From the NCBI GenBank assembly GCA_041687755.1, contig JBDNJM010000004.1:1-6577 (forward strand): 6,577 bases of DNA, written 5' to 3'. How positions within the stretch are numbered: the first letter of the stretch is position 1; each line of letters opens with the position of its first letter. Below, one piece after another: positions 1-6,282 of this stretch. The position numbers and the translations under genes are program-made. The DNA comes from JBDNJM01 sp041687755 (GTDB taxonomy: Bacteria > Planctomycetota > UBA1135 > GCA-002686595). A model generated the notes under the pieces. The model was not told where the DNA came from. It saw nothing but the letters and a program-made list of their open reading frames with translations, and did not search any database.

Positions 1-2
1 CA

Positions 3-125
3 CGCACCATCACCAGGCGCTCCTACGGCTTCCATTCGGCGCCCGCGCTCATCTTGCTGCTCTTCCTCTGCTGCGGGGGCGTTGAGGTCACCCCGGCCTT
101 CACGACACCGTCAGGCACCCACTAA
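3..125 (+). CDS. C-terminal end of an unidentified, probably membrane-associated protein (partial)
   Basis: This is an open frame entering from the left edge and ending at TAA 123-125; its start lies outside the window. About 36 of its 40 codons end in G or C, matching the real genes here, while the frame beginning at base 1 does not show this bias and the frame beginning at base 2 stops early. The last 40 residues contain a basic stretch (RTITRRSYGF), a hydrophobic run (residues about 14-26, PALILLLFLCCGG), then a short polar tail. This could be a C-terminal membrane anchor or the end of a small signal-peptide-bearing protein. I do not recognise the family. It ends 15 bases before the mscL coding region in the same reading frame, so the two may be cotranscribed. 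No start codon is visible, so the call rests on codon bias only. Confidence 0.35.
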   Translation, partial: RTITRRSYGFHSAPALILLLFLCCGGVEVTPAFTTPSGTH

Positions 126-131
126 AGGGAC

Positions 132-136
132 AGGAG
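132..136 (+). promoter_or_regulatory. Ribosome-binding site for mscL (AGGAG)
   Basis: AGGAG lies four bases before the ATT at 141, right after the upstream TAA. The spacing is what one would expect if the original ATG of mscL had stood at about 141. No ATG, GTG or TTG is there now, and the first in-frame standard start is GTG at 171, too far away to be served by this site. Confidence 0.5.
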
Positions 137-140
137 AGCC

Positions 141-533
141 ATTATCATCGGCGCGGCGTTCGGCAAGATCGTGAGTTCGGCCGTGGCCGACCTCATCATG
201 CCCCCGATCGGCCTGGCGATGAACGGCGTGGACTTCGGCGATCTGAAGGTGGTGCTGCAGAAGAGCATGAGCGAGGAGGCGGTCGCCGCCGCCCTCGCCG
301 AGGATCCTGAGGCCAAGGTGGCCGCTGCCGCCGAGGTCGCGATTCGCTACGGCGCGTTCATCACCGTGCTGATCGACTTCACCATCGTGGCCCTGGCGAT
401 CTTCGTCGCGATCAAGGTCATGAACTCGTTGCAGAAGGAAGAGGAGCCGGAGCCCGAGAAGCCCGCCGAGGTCCCGAAGGAAGAGGTTCTGCTGACGGAG
501 ATCCGCGACCTGCTCGCAAAGCAGAAGAGCTAA
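141..533 (+). CDS. mscL: Large-conductance mechanosensitive channel MscL, missing its N-terminus (probable broken gene)
   Basis: MscL is a homopentameric inner-membrane channel that opens under membrane tension to release solutes during hypo-osmotic shock. The retained protein reads IIIGAAFGKIVSSAVADLIMPP, the second half of transmembrane helix 1 and the family signature. It continues with a periplasmic loop longer than in E. coli (about residues 27-69, Ala/Glu-rich), helix 2 (about 70-95, ending AIKVMN), a Glu/Pro linker, and the conserved cytoplasmic helix EEVLLTEIRDLLA. Aligned from memory with E. coli MscL, the equivalent of residues 1-22 is absent, including the amphipathic N-terminal helix and the L19 part of the hydrophobic gate. 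In-frame TAA stands at 123-125, and between it and GTG 171 only ATT/ATC codons could start. A GTG 171 start (120 aa) would remove still more of the pore helix. The family call is secure; function as a channel is doubtful. An assembly error or a real deletion are both possible. Confidence 0.9.
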   Translation: MIIGAAFGKIVSSAVADLIMPPIGLAMNGVDFGDLKVVLQKSMSEEAVAAALAEDPEAKVAAAAEVAIRYGAFITVLIDFTIVALAIFVAIKVMNSLQKEEEPEPEKPAEVPKEEVLLTEIRDLLAKQKS

Positions 534-566
534 CGATTCGTCTGCGGACGGGCGCGAGCCCGATCG

Positions 567-604
567 ATGCGGCCGCGGCGACCTTCGGGTGGCCGCGGCC
601 GCAT
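567..604. terminator. Strong UUCG-capped hairpin between convergent genes, likely bidirectional terminator
   Basis: A perfect 13-bp stem (567-579 with 592-604) is followed by one G-G mismatch (580/591), then ACC/GGT (581-583 with 588-590) closing a TTCG loop, the very stable C(UUCG)G type. It sits 33 bases after the mscL stop and 33 bases after the stop of the opposing gene at 638. Only a poor T-run (GTTTC) follows on the + strand and none on the - strand, so termination may not be classic intrinsic. Confidence 0.7.
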
Positions 605-637
605 GCCGTTTCAGGCCCGGCCGTGAACTCCGGTTCG

Positions 638-1570
638 TCAGCCGCCCTGCAGCGCGCCGACGTGGGCATCAACGCTCGCGGCGAGTGCGCGCAGGTCGTA
701 GCCGCCCTCTAGGACGGAAACGACGCGCCCCTCGCAGAGCTCGGCCGCGGCGTCGAGCACGCGGCGGGTGAGCTGCGCAAAGTCCTCGGTCGCCAGCTGG
801 GTGTTGGCGAGCGGGTCCTCGGCGTGGGCATCGAAGCCCGCCGAGATCAGGATCAGCTCCGGACGATGGGCCTGCATCGCCGGAAGCACCGTTTCGTCGA
901 AGGCGCGCAGCCACTCCGTTCCGGTCGCGCCCGCCGGTTGGGGCAGGTTGAGCGTAGCGCGGGCGCCGTCGCCCTCGCCGCGTTCGGACGCGCGGCCCGA
1001 GTGGGGAAACAGCGGGGACTCGTGCAGGCTCGCGTAGAACACGCCGCCGTCCCCGTAGAAAATTTCCTGCGTGCCGTTGCCGTGGTGCACGTCCCAGTCG
1101 AACACGAACACGCGCTCGATGCCGCGGGCGGCGCGTGCGTGGGCTGCGGCGATCGCGATATTGTTGGCGAGGCAGAAGCCCATAGAGCGTCCGCGCTCGG
1201 CGTGGTGCCCGGGGGGGCGGGCCGCGACGAAGGCGTTCGACCAGGTGCCCGCCAGCACGCGATCCACGGCGAGCAGGGATCCTCCGGCCGCGCGGCGCGC
1301 GGCGCGCAGGGAGCCCGGCCCGAAGTAGGTGTCCGCGTCGATCTGCGCGGTGCCCTTGGCCTCGAGCGTGAGCAGCTGCTCGATGTGGCCCGGATGGTGG
1401 GCGAGCCGGATTTGGTCATCGCTCGCTTCCGGCGCCTCAGCGCGGGCGAGCGACCCATGCGACTCGAGCGCCGCATGCACCGACTCGAGGCGCGCGGGGC
1501 ACTCGGGGTGCGGGCCGCGCGGCTTGTGCAGCAGGCAGTCGTCGTGGGTGATGCATCCGGTCGTGGTCAT
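638..1570 (-). CDS. Histone deacetylase-family amidohydrolase (class II / acetylpolyamine amidohydrolase-like)
   Basis: This is a zinc-dependent arginase/deacetylase-fold enzyme. Relatives remove acetyl groups from acetyl-lysine, acetylated polyamines or other acylated amines in the cytoplasm; the substrate cannot be read from sequence. The 310-residue length is usual for a bacterial single-domain member. Visible motifs in order are HPECPARL (21-28), RPPGHHAE (118-125, with the His-His charge-relay pair H122/H123), GFCLANNIAIAA (131-142), DWDVHHGNGT (158-167, zinc ligands D160 and H162), YASLHESPLFPHSG (179-192), SAGFDAH (243-249, third zinc ligand D247) and LEGGY (287-291, catalytic Y291). 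All catalytic positions are present, so it should be active. The ATG at 1570 has AGGAG seven bases upstream on its strand. It converges on mscL and is divergent from the outer-membrane gene, so it appears to be a single-gene unit. There is no signal peptide. The family is secure; a symbol such as acuC or aphA cannot be justified. Confidence 0.95.
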   Translation of the reverse strand: MTTTGCITHDDCLLHKPRGPHPECPARLESVHAALESHGSLARAEAPEASDDQIRLAHHPGHIEQLLTLEAKGTAQIDADTYFGPGSLRAARRAAGGSLLAVDRVLAGTWSNAFVAARPPGHHAERGRSMGFCLANNIAIAAAHARAARGIERVFVFDWDVHHGNGTQEIFYGDGGVFYASLHESPLFPHSGRASERGEGDGARATLNLPQPAGATGTEWLRAFDETVLPAMQAHRPELILISAGFDAHAEDPLANTQLATEDFAQLTRRVLDAAAELCEGRVVSVLEGGYDLRALAASVDAHVGALQGG

Positions 1571-1577
1571 GGCGGGG

Positions 1578-1582
1578 CTCCT
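1578..1582 (-). promoter_or_regulatory. Ribosome-binding site of the deacetylase-family gene
   Basis: CTCCT on the + strand reads AGGAG on the coding strand, seven bases before the ATG at 1570. It supports that ATG as the start. A second AGGAG-like site lies a few bases further upstream but is too distant. Confidence 0.6.
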
Positions 1583-1669
1583 GGGGCTCCTACTGTCCTA
1601 CGGTTCGGAAGAACTTTCCAGGTGCGGTGCCCGAGCGATTCGTGCCACCAAATTCGGATTCACCTCAAG

Positions 1670-1693
1670 CCGCCCCGGGGCGGGGTAGTTTTT
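1670..1693 (+). terminator. GC palindrome followed by five T's in the divergent spacer (terminator-like or operator)
   Basis: A perfect 14-bp palindrome (CCGCCCC/GGGGCGG, 1670-1683) is followed after five bases by TTTTT (1689-1693). This resembles an intrinsic terminator reading rightward, yet no gene on the + strand ends just before it. It could instead be an attenuator in a long leader of the barrel gene, or a dimeric regulator's binding site between the two divergent genes. Confidence 0.3.
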
Positions 1694-1695
1694 GG

Positions 1696-1824
1696 GGAGC
1701 CAGGAAGCGCCGGATGCGCTGGGCTCGGCGCTGCCAGCGGGCAGGGGACAGCACGGCTCGGCGCCGGAACGTCACCGCGGCAAGCGCTTCAAGGAGCCCA
1801 GGGGAAGCGCCACGAGCGCAGGGA
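1696..1824 (+). repeat. Imperfect direct repeats in the leader of the outer-membrane gene
   Basis: GGAGCCAGGAAGCGCC (1696-1711) recurs as a variant with three extra bases at 1793-1811; the core GGAAGCGCC copies (1703 and 1803) are exactly 100 bases apart. Similarity continues downstream (GCGCTGGG versus GCGCAGGG), so the second copy runs into the AGGGA ribosome site. A separate 10-bp repeat, GGCTCGGCGC, occurs at 1722-1731 and 1755-1764. The role is unknown; it may be a small tandem-type duplication or binding sites. Confidence 0.4.
1820..1824 (+). promoter_or_regulatory. Ribosome-binding site deciding the start of the outer-membrane gene (AGGGA)
   Basis: AGGGA is nine bases before the ATG at 1834. 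The open frame extends back to 1627, but the peptide before 1834 is Arg/Pro-rich, and the signal peptide begins exactly at 1834, which fixes the start there. Confidence 0.5.
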
Positions 1825-1833
1825 CGACTCTCG

Positions 1834-2856
1834 ATGCTGAACATCAACTTTGCGCTGCAGGCCACGACCGCCATTGCCCTCATCGGGCTGGTTGGTACCG
1901 CTCAGGCCCAATCCGTCGTGCGCCCCATCCCCGGTCCCACAGCACCGGCCGCCCTCGGTCTCGGCCCGGTCGCCGCCAGCGCCCCGACTTCGCGTGCCAT
2001 CGCCCGCTGGGAGCGGCTCTCGGCCGCGCCCCAGGTGACGCCCGGCGAATTCGCCATCGAAGGTTTTGGCGCCGGCAGCTTCCTGCCCGAGAGCTCCTTC
2101 AACGACGCCGACGGCGAGCTGGCCACCCAGCGCGCCGGGTGGGGCGCACGCTTCGGGATAGACCGCGGCGACGCCGGCCGCGCCCTGATCGAGGTCGAGC
2201 TCGAGTCCTCCTTCTACGATTTTGGCGGCACCCAGAACGTGCTGCCCGGCATCGACGACCCGTTCAACGACGTCTACAGCACGCGGCTCGCCGGCGCCCT
2301 CAGCCACCCCCTGAGCGATAACGTCAGCGTCCAGGACTCGCTCGAGGTGATCTTCGCCGGCGGCGACGAGACCAAGCTGGACGAGGGCGTCACGGTCGGC
2401 GGTTCCCTGGGGCTGAGCGTCGCGAAGACGCCCGAGCTGTCGGTCGGCGTCGGGCTCGCCGCGAGCTCGCGACTGGAAGACGACGCCCTGCTGATCCCCT
2501 ACGTCTCCCTCGACTGGCGCCCGACCGAGCGCGTGCGCCTGCGGGCGTCCGGCCCCGAGCTGCGGCTCGACTGGCGCGTGTCCGAACGGATCGACATCGG
2601 TCTGGAGGCGGCCTACGCCCAGCGCCAATATCGCCTCAACGACACGCCGACCGGTCAGTCGGCGGCCTTCCGGGACGAGCAGATCGACGTGGGCGCGGAG
2701 GTCGGTTTCCGACCCTTCCCCGGCGCGCGGCTGGCGCTCTCCGGCGGCTACGTCGCGTGGCGCGAGATCACGCTGCTCAACGACGGCGAGAAGCTGTTCG
2801 AGAGCGAGCTGGAGCCCCAGCCCTTCCTCGGGCTGTCGCTCAGCGTCGCGTTCTAG
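1834..2856 (+). CDS. Secreted outer-membrane beta-barrel protein of unknown function
   Basis: The 340-residue protein has a signal peptide: MLNINF, a hydrophobic core (about 8-20) and an AQA cleavage site after residue 25. A Pro/Ala-rich mature start (26-58) precedes many alternating-hydrophobic segments typical of membrane beta strands, for example 101-110, 116-130, 150-175, 187-213, 220-268 and 283-315. The last segment, FLGLSLSVAF, ends in a C-terminal phenylalanine, the classic outer-membrane barrel assembly signal. Length and strand count suggest a 10-14-strand barrel. The block VSLDWRPTERVRLRASGPEL, then LDWR, recalls uncharacterised outer-membrane families of the DUF6268 kind; this is from memory and unverified. 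Transport substrate or other role cannot be inferred. The gene stands alone: divergent from the deacetylase gene, and convergent with the sugar transferase with only 19 bases between stops, where there is no room for a conventional terminator. ATG 1834 is chosen for the signal peptide and AGGGA site. Confidence 0.85.
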   Translation: MLNINFALQATTAIALIGLVGTAQAQSVVRPIPGPTAPAALGLGPVAASAPTSRAIARWERLSAAPQVTPGEFAIEGFGAGSFLPESSFNDADGELATQRAGWGARFGIDRGDAGRALIEVELESSFYDFGGTQNVLPGIDDPFNDVYSTRLAGALSHPLSDNVSVQDSLEVIFAGGDETKLDEGVTVGGSLGLSVAKTPELSVGVGLAASSRLEDDALLIPYVSLDWRPTERVRLRASGPELRLDWRVSERIDIGLEAAYAQRQYRLNDTPTGQSAAFRDEQIDVGAEVGFRPFPGARLALSGGYVAWREITLLNDGEKLFESELEPQPFLGLSLSVAF

Positions 2857-2875
2857 GGCTGCTGCCCCGGGCTAG

Positions 2876-3676
2876 CTAGACACGCTGGCTCAGCTCGAAC
2901 TGCTCCACCAGCGGGTGGCGTATCAGCCGCCCCTGTGCCGCTCGCTCGGTGAGCGTGCCGCTCAGCCGCTCGTTCCAGCTCCAGCCCTCGAGCCGCAGCA
3001 TCGTGAGCGTCGTGCGCCACAGGATCCACAGGTCGAGCCGCAGGCTGCGGTACTCCTGGTACGCGAGGGCGAGGTCGCGCTTCTCCGCGTAGGCCTCCAG
3101 GCTGCGCCCGGTGTACCCCTGCACCACCTGGGCGTACCCGGTGATCCCAGGTGACAGGGCGAGGCGGTCGTCGAAGCGCTCGATGGCCTCGGTGGCCCAG
3201 GCTTCGATCTCGACCATTTCGGGGCGCGGGCCGATCAGCCGCATCTCGCCGCGCAGGACGTTGATTAGCTGCGGGAGCTCGTCCAGGTGGCTGTTGCGCA
3301 GCAGCCGGCCGAGGCGCGTGACGCGGACCTGGTCGCCCGCGCTGGCCCAGGACTCGATCTCCGAGCCGCGCGGCTCGCGCATCGTGCGGAACTTGAGGAT
3401 TGAGAACTCAATCCCGTTGCGACCCGTGCGCTTCTGGCTGAAGAAGATCTTCGAGGGCGAGCGAAACACCGCCCAGTTGGCGCACGCGATCGGGATGCCG
3501 ACCACGATGGCTAGCGGCAGGCCGACTAAGACGCAGAGCCACTGCAGAACGTCGCCGATGGGGCACGCTCGGACCTTCGGCGCAACGGGCGTGCTCTCCG
3601 CGTGGCCGTCAATTGGCGCGGCGGCGCGGGCGGGCGCATCGGGGATGGGAACTTCGAGGAGCTTGGTCGGCTGCAT
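2876..3676 (-). CDS. Polyprenyl-phosphate sugar-1-phosphate transferase (bacterial sugar transferase, PglC/WcaJ catalytic-domain type)
   Basis: The enzyme transfers a sugar-1-phosphate from a nucleotide sugar to undecaprenyl phosphate, the first membrane step of exopolysaccharide, O-antigen or glycoprotein glycan synthesis. From the ATG at 3676 it has 266 residues: a Pro/Ala-rich, probably disordered N-terminus (1-38), one hydrophobic membrane segment with internal prolines (about 44-71, as in re-entrant helices of small members), then FFSQKRTGRNG (78-88), KFRTMR (95-100), the catalytic Asp-Glu pair in HLDELPQL (D132/E133), GEMRLIGPRPE (143-153) and SPGITGYAQVVQGY (175-188). The multi-helix N-terminal domain of WbaP-type enzymes is absent. 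The usual basic KRxxD lead-in to the membrane helix is replaced by CPIGDV. Start is uncertain: TTG at 3712 would add 12 residues, and neither has a clear ribosome site. It is head-to-head with the carbamoyltransferase gene. Sugar specificity is not predictable. Confidence 0.93.
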   Translation of the reverse strand: MQPTKLLEVPIPDAPARAAAPIDGHAESTPVAPKVRACPIGDVLQWLCVLVGLPLAIVVGIPIACANWAVFRSPSKIFFSQKRTGRNGIEFSILKFRTMREPRGSEIESWASAGDQVRVTRLGRLLRNSHLDELPQLINVLRGEMRLIGPRPEMVEIEAWATEAIERFDDRLALSPGITGYAQVVQGYTGRSLEAYAEKRDLALAYQEYRSLRLDLWILWRTTLTMLRLEGWSWNERLSGTLTERAAQGRLIRHPLVEQFELSQRV

Positions 3677-3935
3677 AGTGGGTCCAGGGAGGGGCAAGGA
3701 CGCCCTTCCCAATGGATCGGCGCGCGACCAGGCTCGACTTGGGCGCGCTCCTCATGAACTGGGACAGCGGAAAGGCTTTCTGAGGGGCTCCCATGAGTTC
3801 TGCGGGTGGACCAGGGGGCGGTTCCCCCAGGCGGCACCCCGGGACGCTCGGCCGCCTCCCGGGCGCGGCTCACGGCGGGCGTCCTGCCGATGCCACAAGC
3901 GTTCCTCTCGCGCTGCCCCGAGCACCCACCCCGCC
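3677..3935. promoter_or_regulatory. Divergent spacer between sugar transferase and carbamoyltransferase genes
   Basis: These 259 bases must hold the promoters of both genes, as they are transcribed away from each other. No convincing -35/-10 pair was found on either strand. Besides the inverted repeat at 3687-3710 there is a GGGGG/CCCCC hairpin (3814-3828, loop CGGTT). A long open frame crosses the spacer from 3111, but its peptide is Arg/Pro/Ser-rich and looks like a shadow. Confidence 0.4.
3687..3710. repeat. Inverted repeat just upstream of the sugar transferase gene
   Basis: GGGAGGGGC (3687-3695) and GCCCTTCCC (3702-3710) face each other across six bases, with eight matched pairs and one G-T. 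The repeat begins 10 bases before the ATG at 3676, so it may be an operator or a 5' leader hairpin. It overlaps the alternative TTG-start reading region. Confidence 0.35.
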
Positions 3936-5798
3936 ATGTCCCGTCCGAGCATCGATTCCAATTCCGTCGTCGTCCTGGGCCTCAACGCCTGGCACGGCGA
4001 CGCCGCCGCGTGCCTGCTCATCGATGGGGAGGTCGTCGCCGCCGTGGAAGAGGAGCGCCTGCGCCGCATCAAGCACTGGGCTGGCTTGCCCTCGGAGGCC
4101 GTCCAGTGGTGCCTCGACACCGCCGGGATCGAGCTCTCGCGCATCGACCACGTCGCGATCAACCGCGACCCCAAGGCGCGCATCGGGCACAAGCTGATCC
4201 ACGCCATGAAGCGTCGGGTCAAGCTCTCCCAGATCACCGACCGGCTGAACAACGCGCGCCGGGTGGGCGGCGTGATCGAGGAGCTGGAGCACGCCCTGGG
4301 GGCGCCGGCGGGCACCCTGAGAGCCAAGCTGCACCAAATCGAGCACCACAGAGCGCACCTCGCCAGCGCCTTCTTCCCCAGCCCGTTCAAGAGCGCCGCC
4401 GTGGCCTCGATCGACGGCTTCGGCGACTTCTCGTCCGCCGCTTGGGGTTCCGGCGTGGACAGCGAGATGCTGGAGCTGGGTCGCGTGGGCTTCCCGCACT
4501 CCCTCGGCGTCTTCTACCTCGCCCTGACCCAGTACCTCGGCTTCTCCAAGTACGGCGACGAGTACAAGGTCATGGGTCTGGCGGCCTACGGTGAACCGAA
4601 GCACAAACAGGCCCTCTCGGCCCTCGTGCAGCAACGCGGAGACGGCGGGTTCCGGCTTGACCTGAAGTACTTTTGCCATGCTGACGGCGGCGTCCCGATG
4701 TCCTGGGACGGCGGCGAGCCGACGGTCGGGCGTGCGTACTCCGACGAGCTCGTCGAGCTCCTAGGGCCCGCGCGCAAGCCCGACGAGCCCCTGCGCCAGC
4801 GGCACAAGGACCTCGCCGCCTCGATCCAGGCCGTCTACGAGGACGCCCTGTTCAGCCTGCTGCGCGAGCTGTCCGTGCGGACCTCCGAGACGCGTCTGTG
4901 CCTCGCCGGCGGCTGCGCCATGAACAGCCTGGCCAACGGCAAGATCCTCGAGAACACGCCGTTCCGAGAGCTCTGGGTCCAGGCCGCCGCAGGCGACGCC
5001 GGCGGCGCCATGGGTGCGGCCCTCGCCGTCTGGCGCCAGGAGCTCGAGCGCTCCAAGACCTGGGCGATGAGCCACGCTTACCTCGGCCCGCACTACACCC
5101 AAGAGCAGATCGACGCTGCCGTCGCGTCCTGCCCGGATGAACTCGAAGAATCGGGCGCCGGCCAGGGCGAACTGCTCAGCGAAGCCGACCTGGTGGAGCG
5201 CACCGCCCGCCACCTCGCCAACGGCCACGTCGTCGGCTGGTTCCAGGGCGCGATGGAGTGGGGCCCCCGCGCACTCGGCGCCCGCTCGATCCTCGGCGAT
5301 CCGCGCCGCACGGACATGCAGGACCTGCTCAACCTCAAGATCAAGCGCCGCGAATCCTTCCGCCCCTTCGCGCCGTCCGTGCTCGCCGAACGCCAGCACG
5401 AGTGGTTCGAGAGCGAGGCGCCCGTGCCCTTCATGGGCCAGGTCTTTGGTATCAAGCTGGGTGCCCAGGAACGAATCCCCGCGGTTTGCCACGCCGACGG
5501 GACCGGACGACTCCAGAGTGTCACCGCCGAGGCCAACCCGCGCTACCACGCGCTGATCTCAGCCTTTGCGGACAAGACCGATGTCCCGATGCTCTTGAAC
5601 ACCTCGTTCAACGAGAACGAGCCGATCGTCAACACGCCCGAGCAGGCCCTGTCGTGCTTCCTCCGTACGAAGATGGACGTGCTGGTGATGGGCGACCGGA
5701 TCCTGGAACGCATCGCGGCTGACACCCCGGTGGAGTCGGTGCGCGCGGCGCTGCCCCAAGGGGCAAAGCAGGCGGCAGAGCAGCAGCGAGCCGCCTAG
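3936..5798 (+). CDS. Carbamoyltransferase of the NodU/CmcH (TobZ-like) family
   Basis: Members use carbamoyl phosphate and ATP, through a carbamoyl-adenylate, to carbamoylate hydroxyls of sugars, Nod factors, antibiotics or polysaccharides in the cytoplasm. The 620 residues show the full two-domain layout. The Kae1-like N-terminal domain has GLNAWHGDAAACLLIDG (15-31), EEERLRRIKH (38-47), the metal-site motif HHRAHLASAFFPSP (137-150; likely ligands H137 and H141), SIDGFGD (158-164), YGDEYKVMGLAAYGEP (206-221), LAGGCAMN (323-330) and AAGDAGGAMGAA (351-362). The C-terminal domain starts near 424 with GWFQGAMEWGPRALGARSIL (434-453) and includes KRRESFRPFAPSVL (470-483) and LLNTSFNENEPIV (553-565). 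The final 15-20 residues are Gln/Ala-rich and nonconserved. ATG 3936 is chosen because family homology begins at residue 11; there is no Shine-Dalgarno site, and the frame is open further upstream without plausible homology. Divergence from a sugar transferase suggests a glycan or glycosylated acceptor, but this is inference. Confidence 0.95.
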   Translation: MSRPSIDSNSVVVLGLNAWHGDAAACLLIDGEVVAAVEEERLRRIKHWAGLPSEAVQWCLDTAGIELSRIDHVAINRDPKARIGHKLIHAMKRRVKLSQITDRLNNARRVGGVIEELEHALGAPAGTLRAKLHQIEHHRAHLASAFFPSPFKSAAVASIDGFGDFSSAAWGSGVDSEMLELGRVGFPHSLGVFYLALTQYLGFSKYGDEYKVMGLAAYGEPKHKQALSALVQQRGDGGFRLDLKYFCHADGGVPMSWDGGEPTVGRAYSDELVELLGPARKPDEPLRQRHKDLAASIQAVYEDALFSLLRELSVRTSETRLCLAGGCAMNSLANGKILENTPFRELWVQAAAGDAGGAMGAALAVWRQELERSKTWAMSHAYLGPHYTQEQIDAAVASCPDELEESGAGQGELLSEADLVERTARHLANGHVVGWFQGAMEWGPRALGARSILGDPRRTDMQDLLNLKIKRRESFRPFAPSVLAERQHEWFESEAPVPFMGQVFGIKLGAQERIPAVCHADGTGRLQSVTAEANPRYHALISAFADKTDVPMLLNTSFNENEPIVNTPEQALSCFLRTKMDVLVMGDRILERIAADTPVESVRAALPQGAKQAAEQQRAA

Positions 5799-6282
5799 GG
5801 GTGGACCGTTCGTTGCCACGTTGGCTGTTGGGAGACGCGAGTCGGTGGTACGAGACTTGGACTGACCAGAACGAGAGGCGTGCGCCGCACTTCGTTCCGC
5901 AAGTGCTCACTGCCTGAAGCGTGATGGGGGGTCAACCCCTGGTAGGGGCAGTTCCACCCTTCACCGAGCAGTTAGTAGACATCGAAGACCGGCTGCTGCA
6001 GTCGTTGTGCGCGGGCTCATCACCCACGCCTGATATTCCATGGGGGTTCGTCTTCCCATGTGCAGCGAGTCTGGTGGCGCTGGGTGCCTCGAGAGGGGCT
6101 TGTCCAGTGCGAGGGCGGCTTGTTGGTGCAAAGCGAGGTCTCTTGTCGTTGTCGGTGCTGGTTCCAGAGCATGCAGTGCGAAATGGAGGAGGCCACATTG
6201 GGCCATCCTTCGAAGCACCAGCGCGCTCTCGATGCATCTACGCGAGACCAAGTCCAATCCCAACTTTCTAGCCCATGAGCAG
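5799..6282. other. Region without a recognisable gene after the carbamoyltransferase
   Basis: Open frames up to about 116 codons exist on both strands, but none shows a known motif, a ribosome site or the G/C-rich third positions of the real genes; for the longest (5921-6271) many codons end in A or T. Lines sampled here run about 55-60 % GC (one at 70 %) against nearer 70 % in the genes. It may be decayed or acquired DNA, or an untranslated region. The stem-loop at 5876-5915 is the only structure I can support. Confidence 0.5.
5876..5915 (+). terminator. Imperfect stem-loop 77 bases after the carbamoyltransferase stop, possible terminator
   Basis: The inner stem GCACTT (5887-5892) pairs perfectly with AAGTGC (5901-5906) around an eight-base loop. 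Outer pairs AGGC/GCCT (5876-5879 with 5912-5915) and GTG/CAC (5880-5882 with 5908-5910) extend it, with CGCC and single T's bulged. There is no T-run after it, so it may be a processing or stability structure rather than an intrinsic terminator. Confidence 0.35.

Noticed and set aside
1633..1660. TGGCACG on the - strand upstream of the deacetylase gene, like the -24 box of a sigma-54 promoter
   Set aside because: At the required spacing the -12 element (TTGC-like) is missing; the only GC is two bases out of place.
1627..1833. Upstream extension of the barrel-protein frame
   Set aside because: The signal peptide begins at 1834; an N-terminal Arg/Pro-rich extension of 69 residues would block secretion.
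824..1840. Long + strand frame of 338 codons opposite the deacetylase gene
   Set aside because: It is a shadow of the high-GC deacetylase gene, whose catalytic motifs are complete on the other strand.
3111..3935. Upstream extension of the carbamoyltransferase frame
   Set aside because: It lies antisense over the sugar transferase gene, its peptide is Arg/Ser/Pro-rich, and family homology begins only after ATG 3936.
3870..4679. Long - strand frame opposite the carbamoyltransferase
   Set aside because: Shadow frame; the + strand carries all family motifs continuously.
5926..5948. GGGG/CCCC and CCCCT/AGGGG hairpins sharing the same C-run
   Set aside because: Very short, with two- or three-base loops; too weak to call a switch or terminator.
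5921..6271. 116-codon open frame on the + strand
   Set aside because: No ribosome site, no recognisable motif, and mixed A/T-ending codons unlike the real genes here; overlapping frames on the other strand are equally long.
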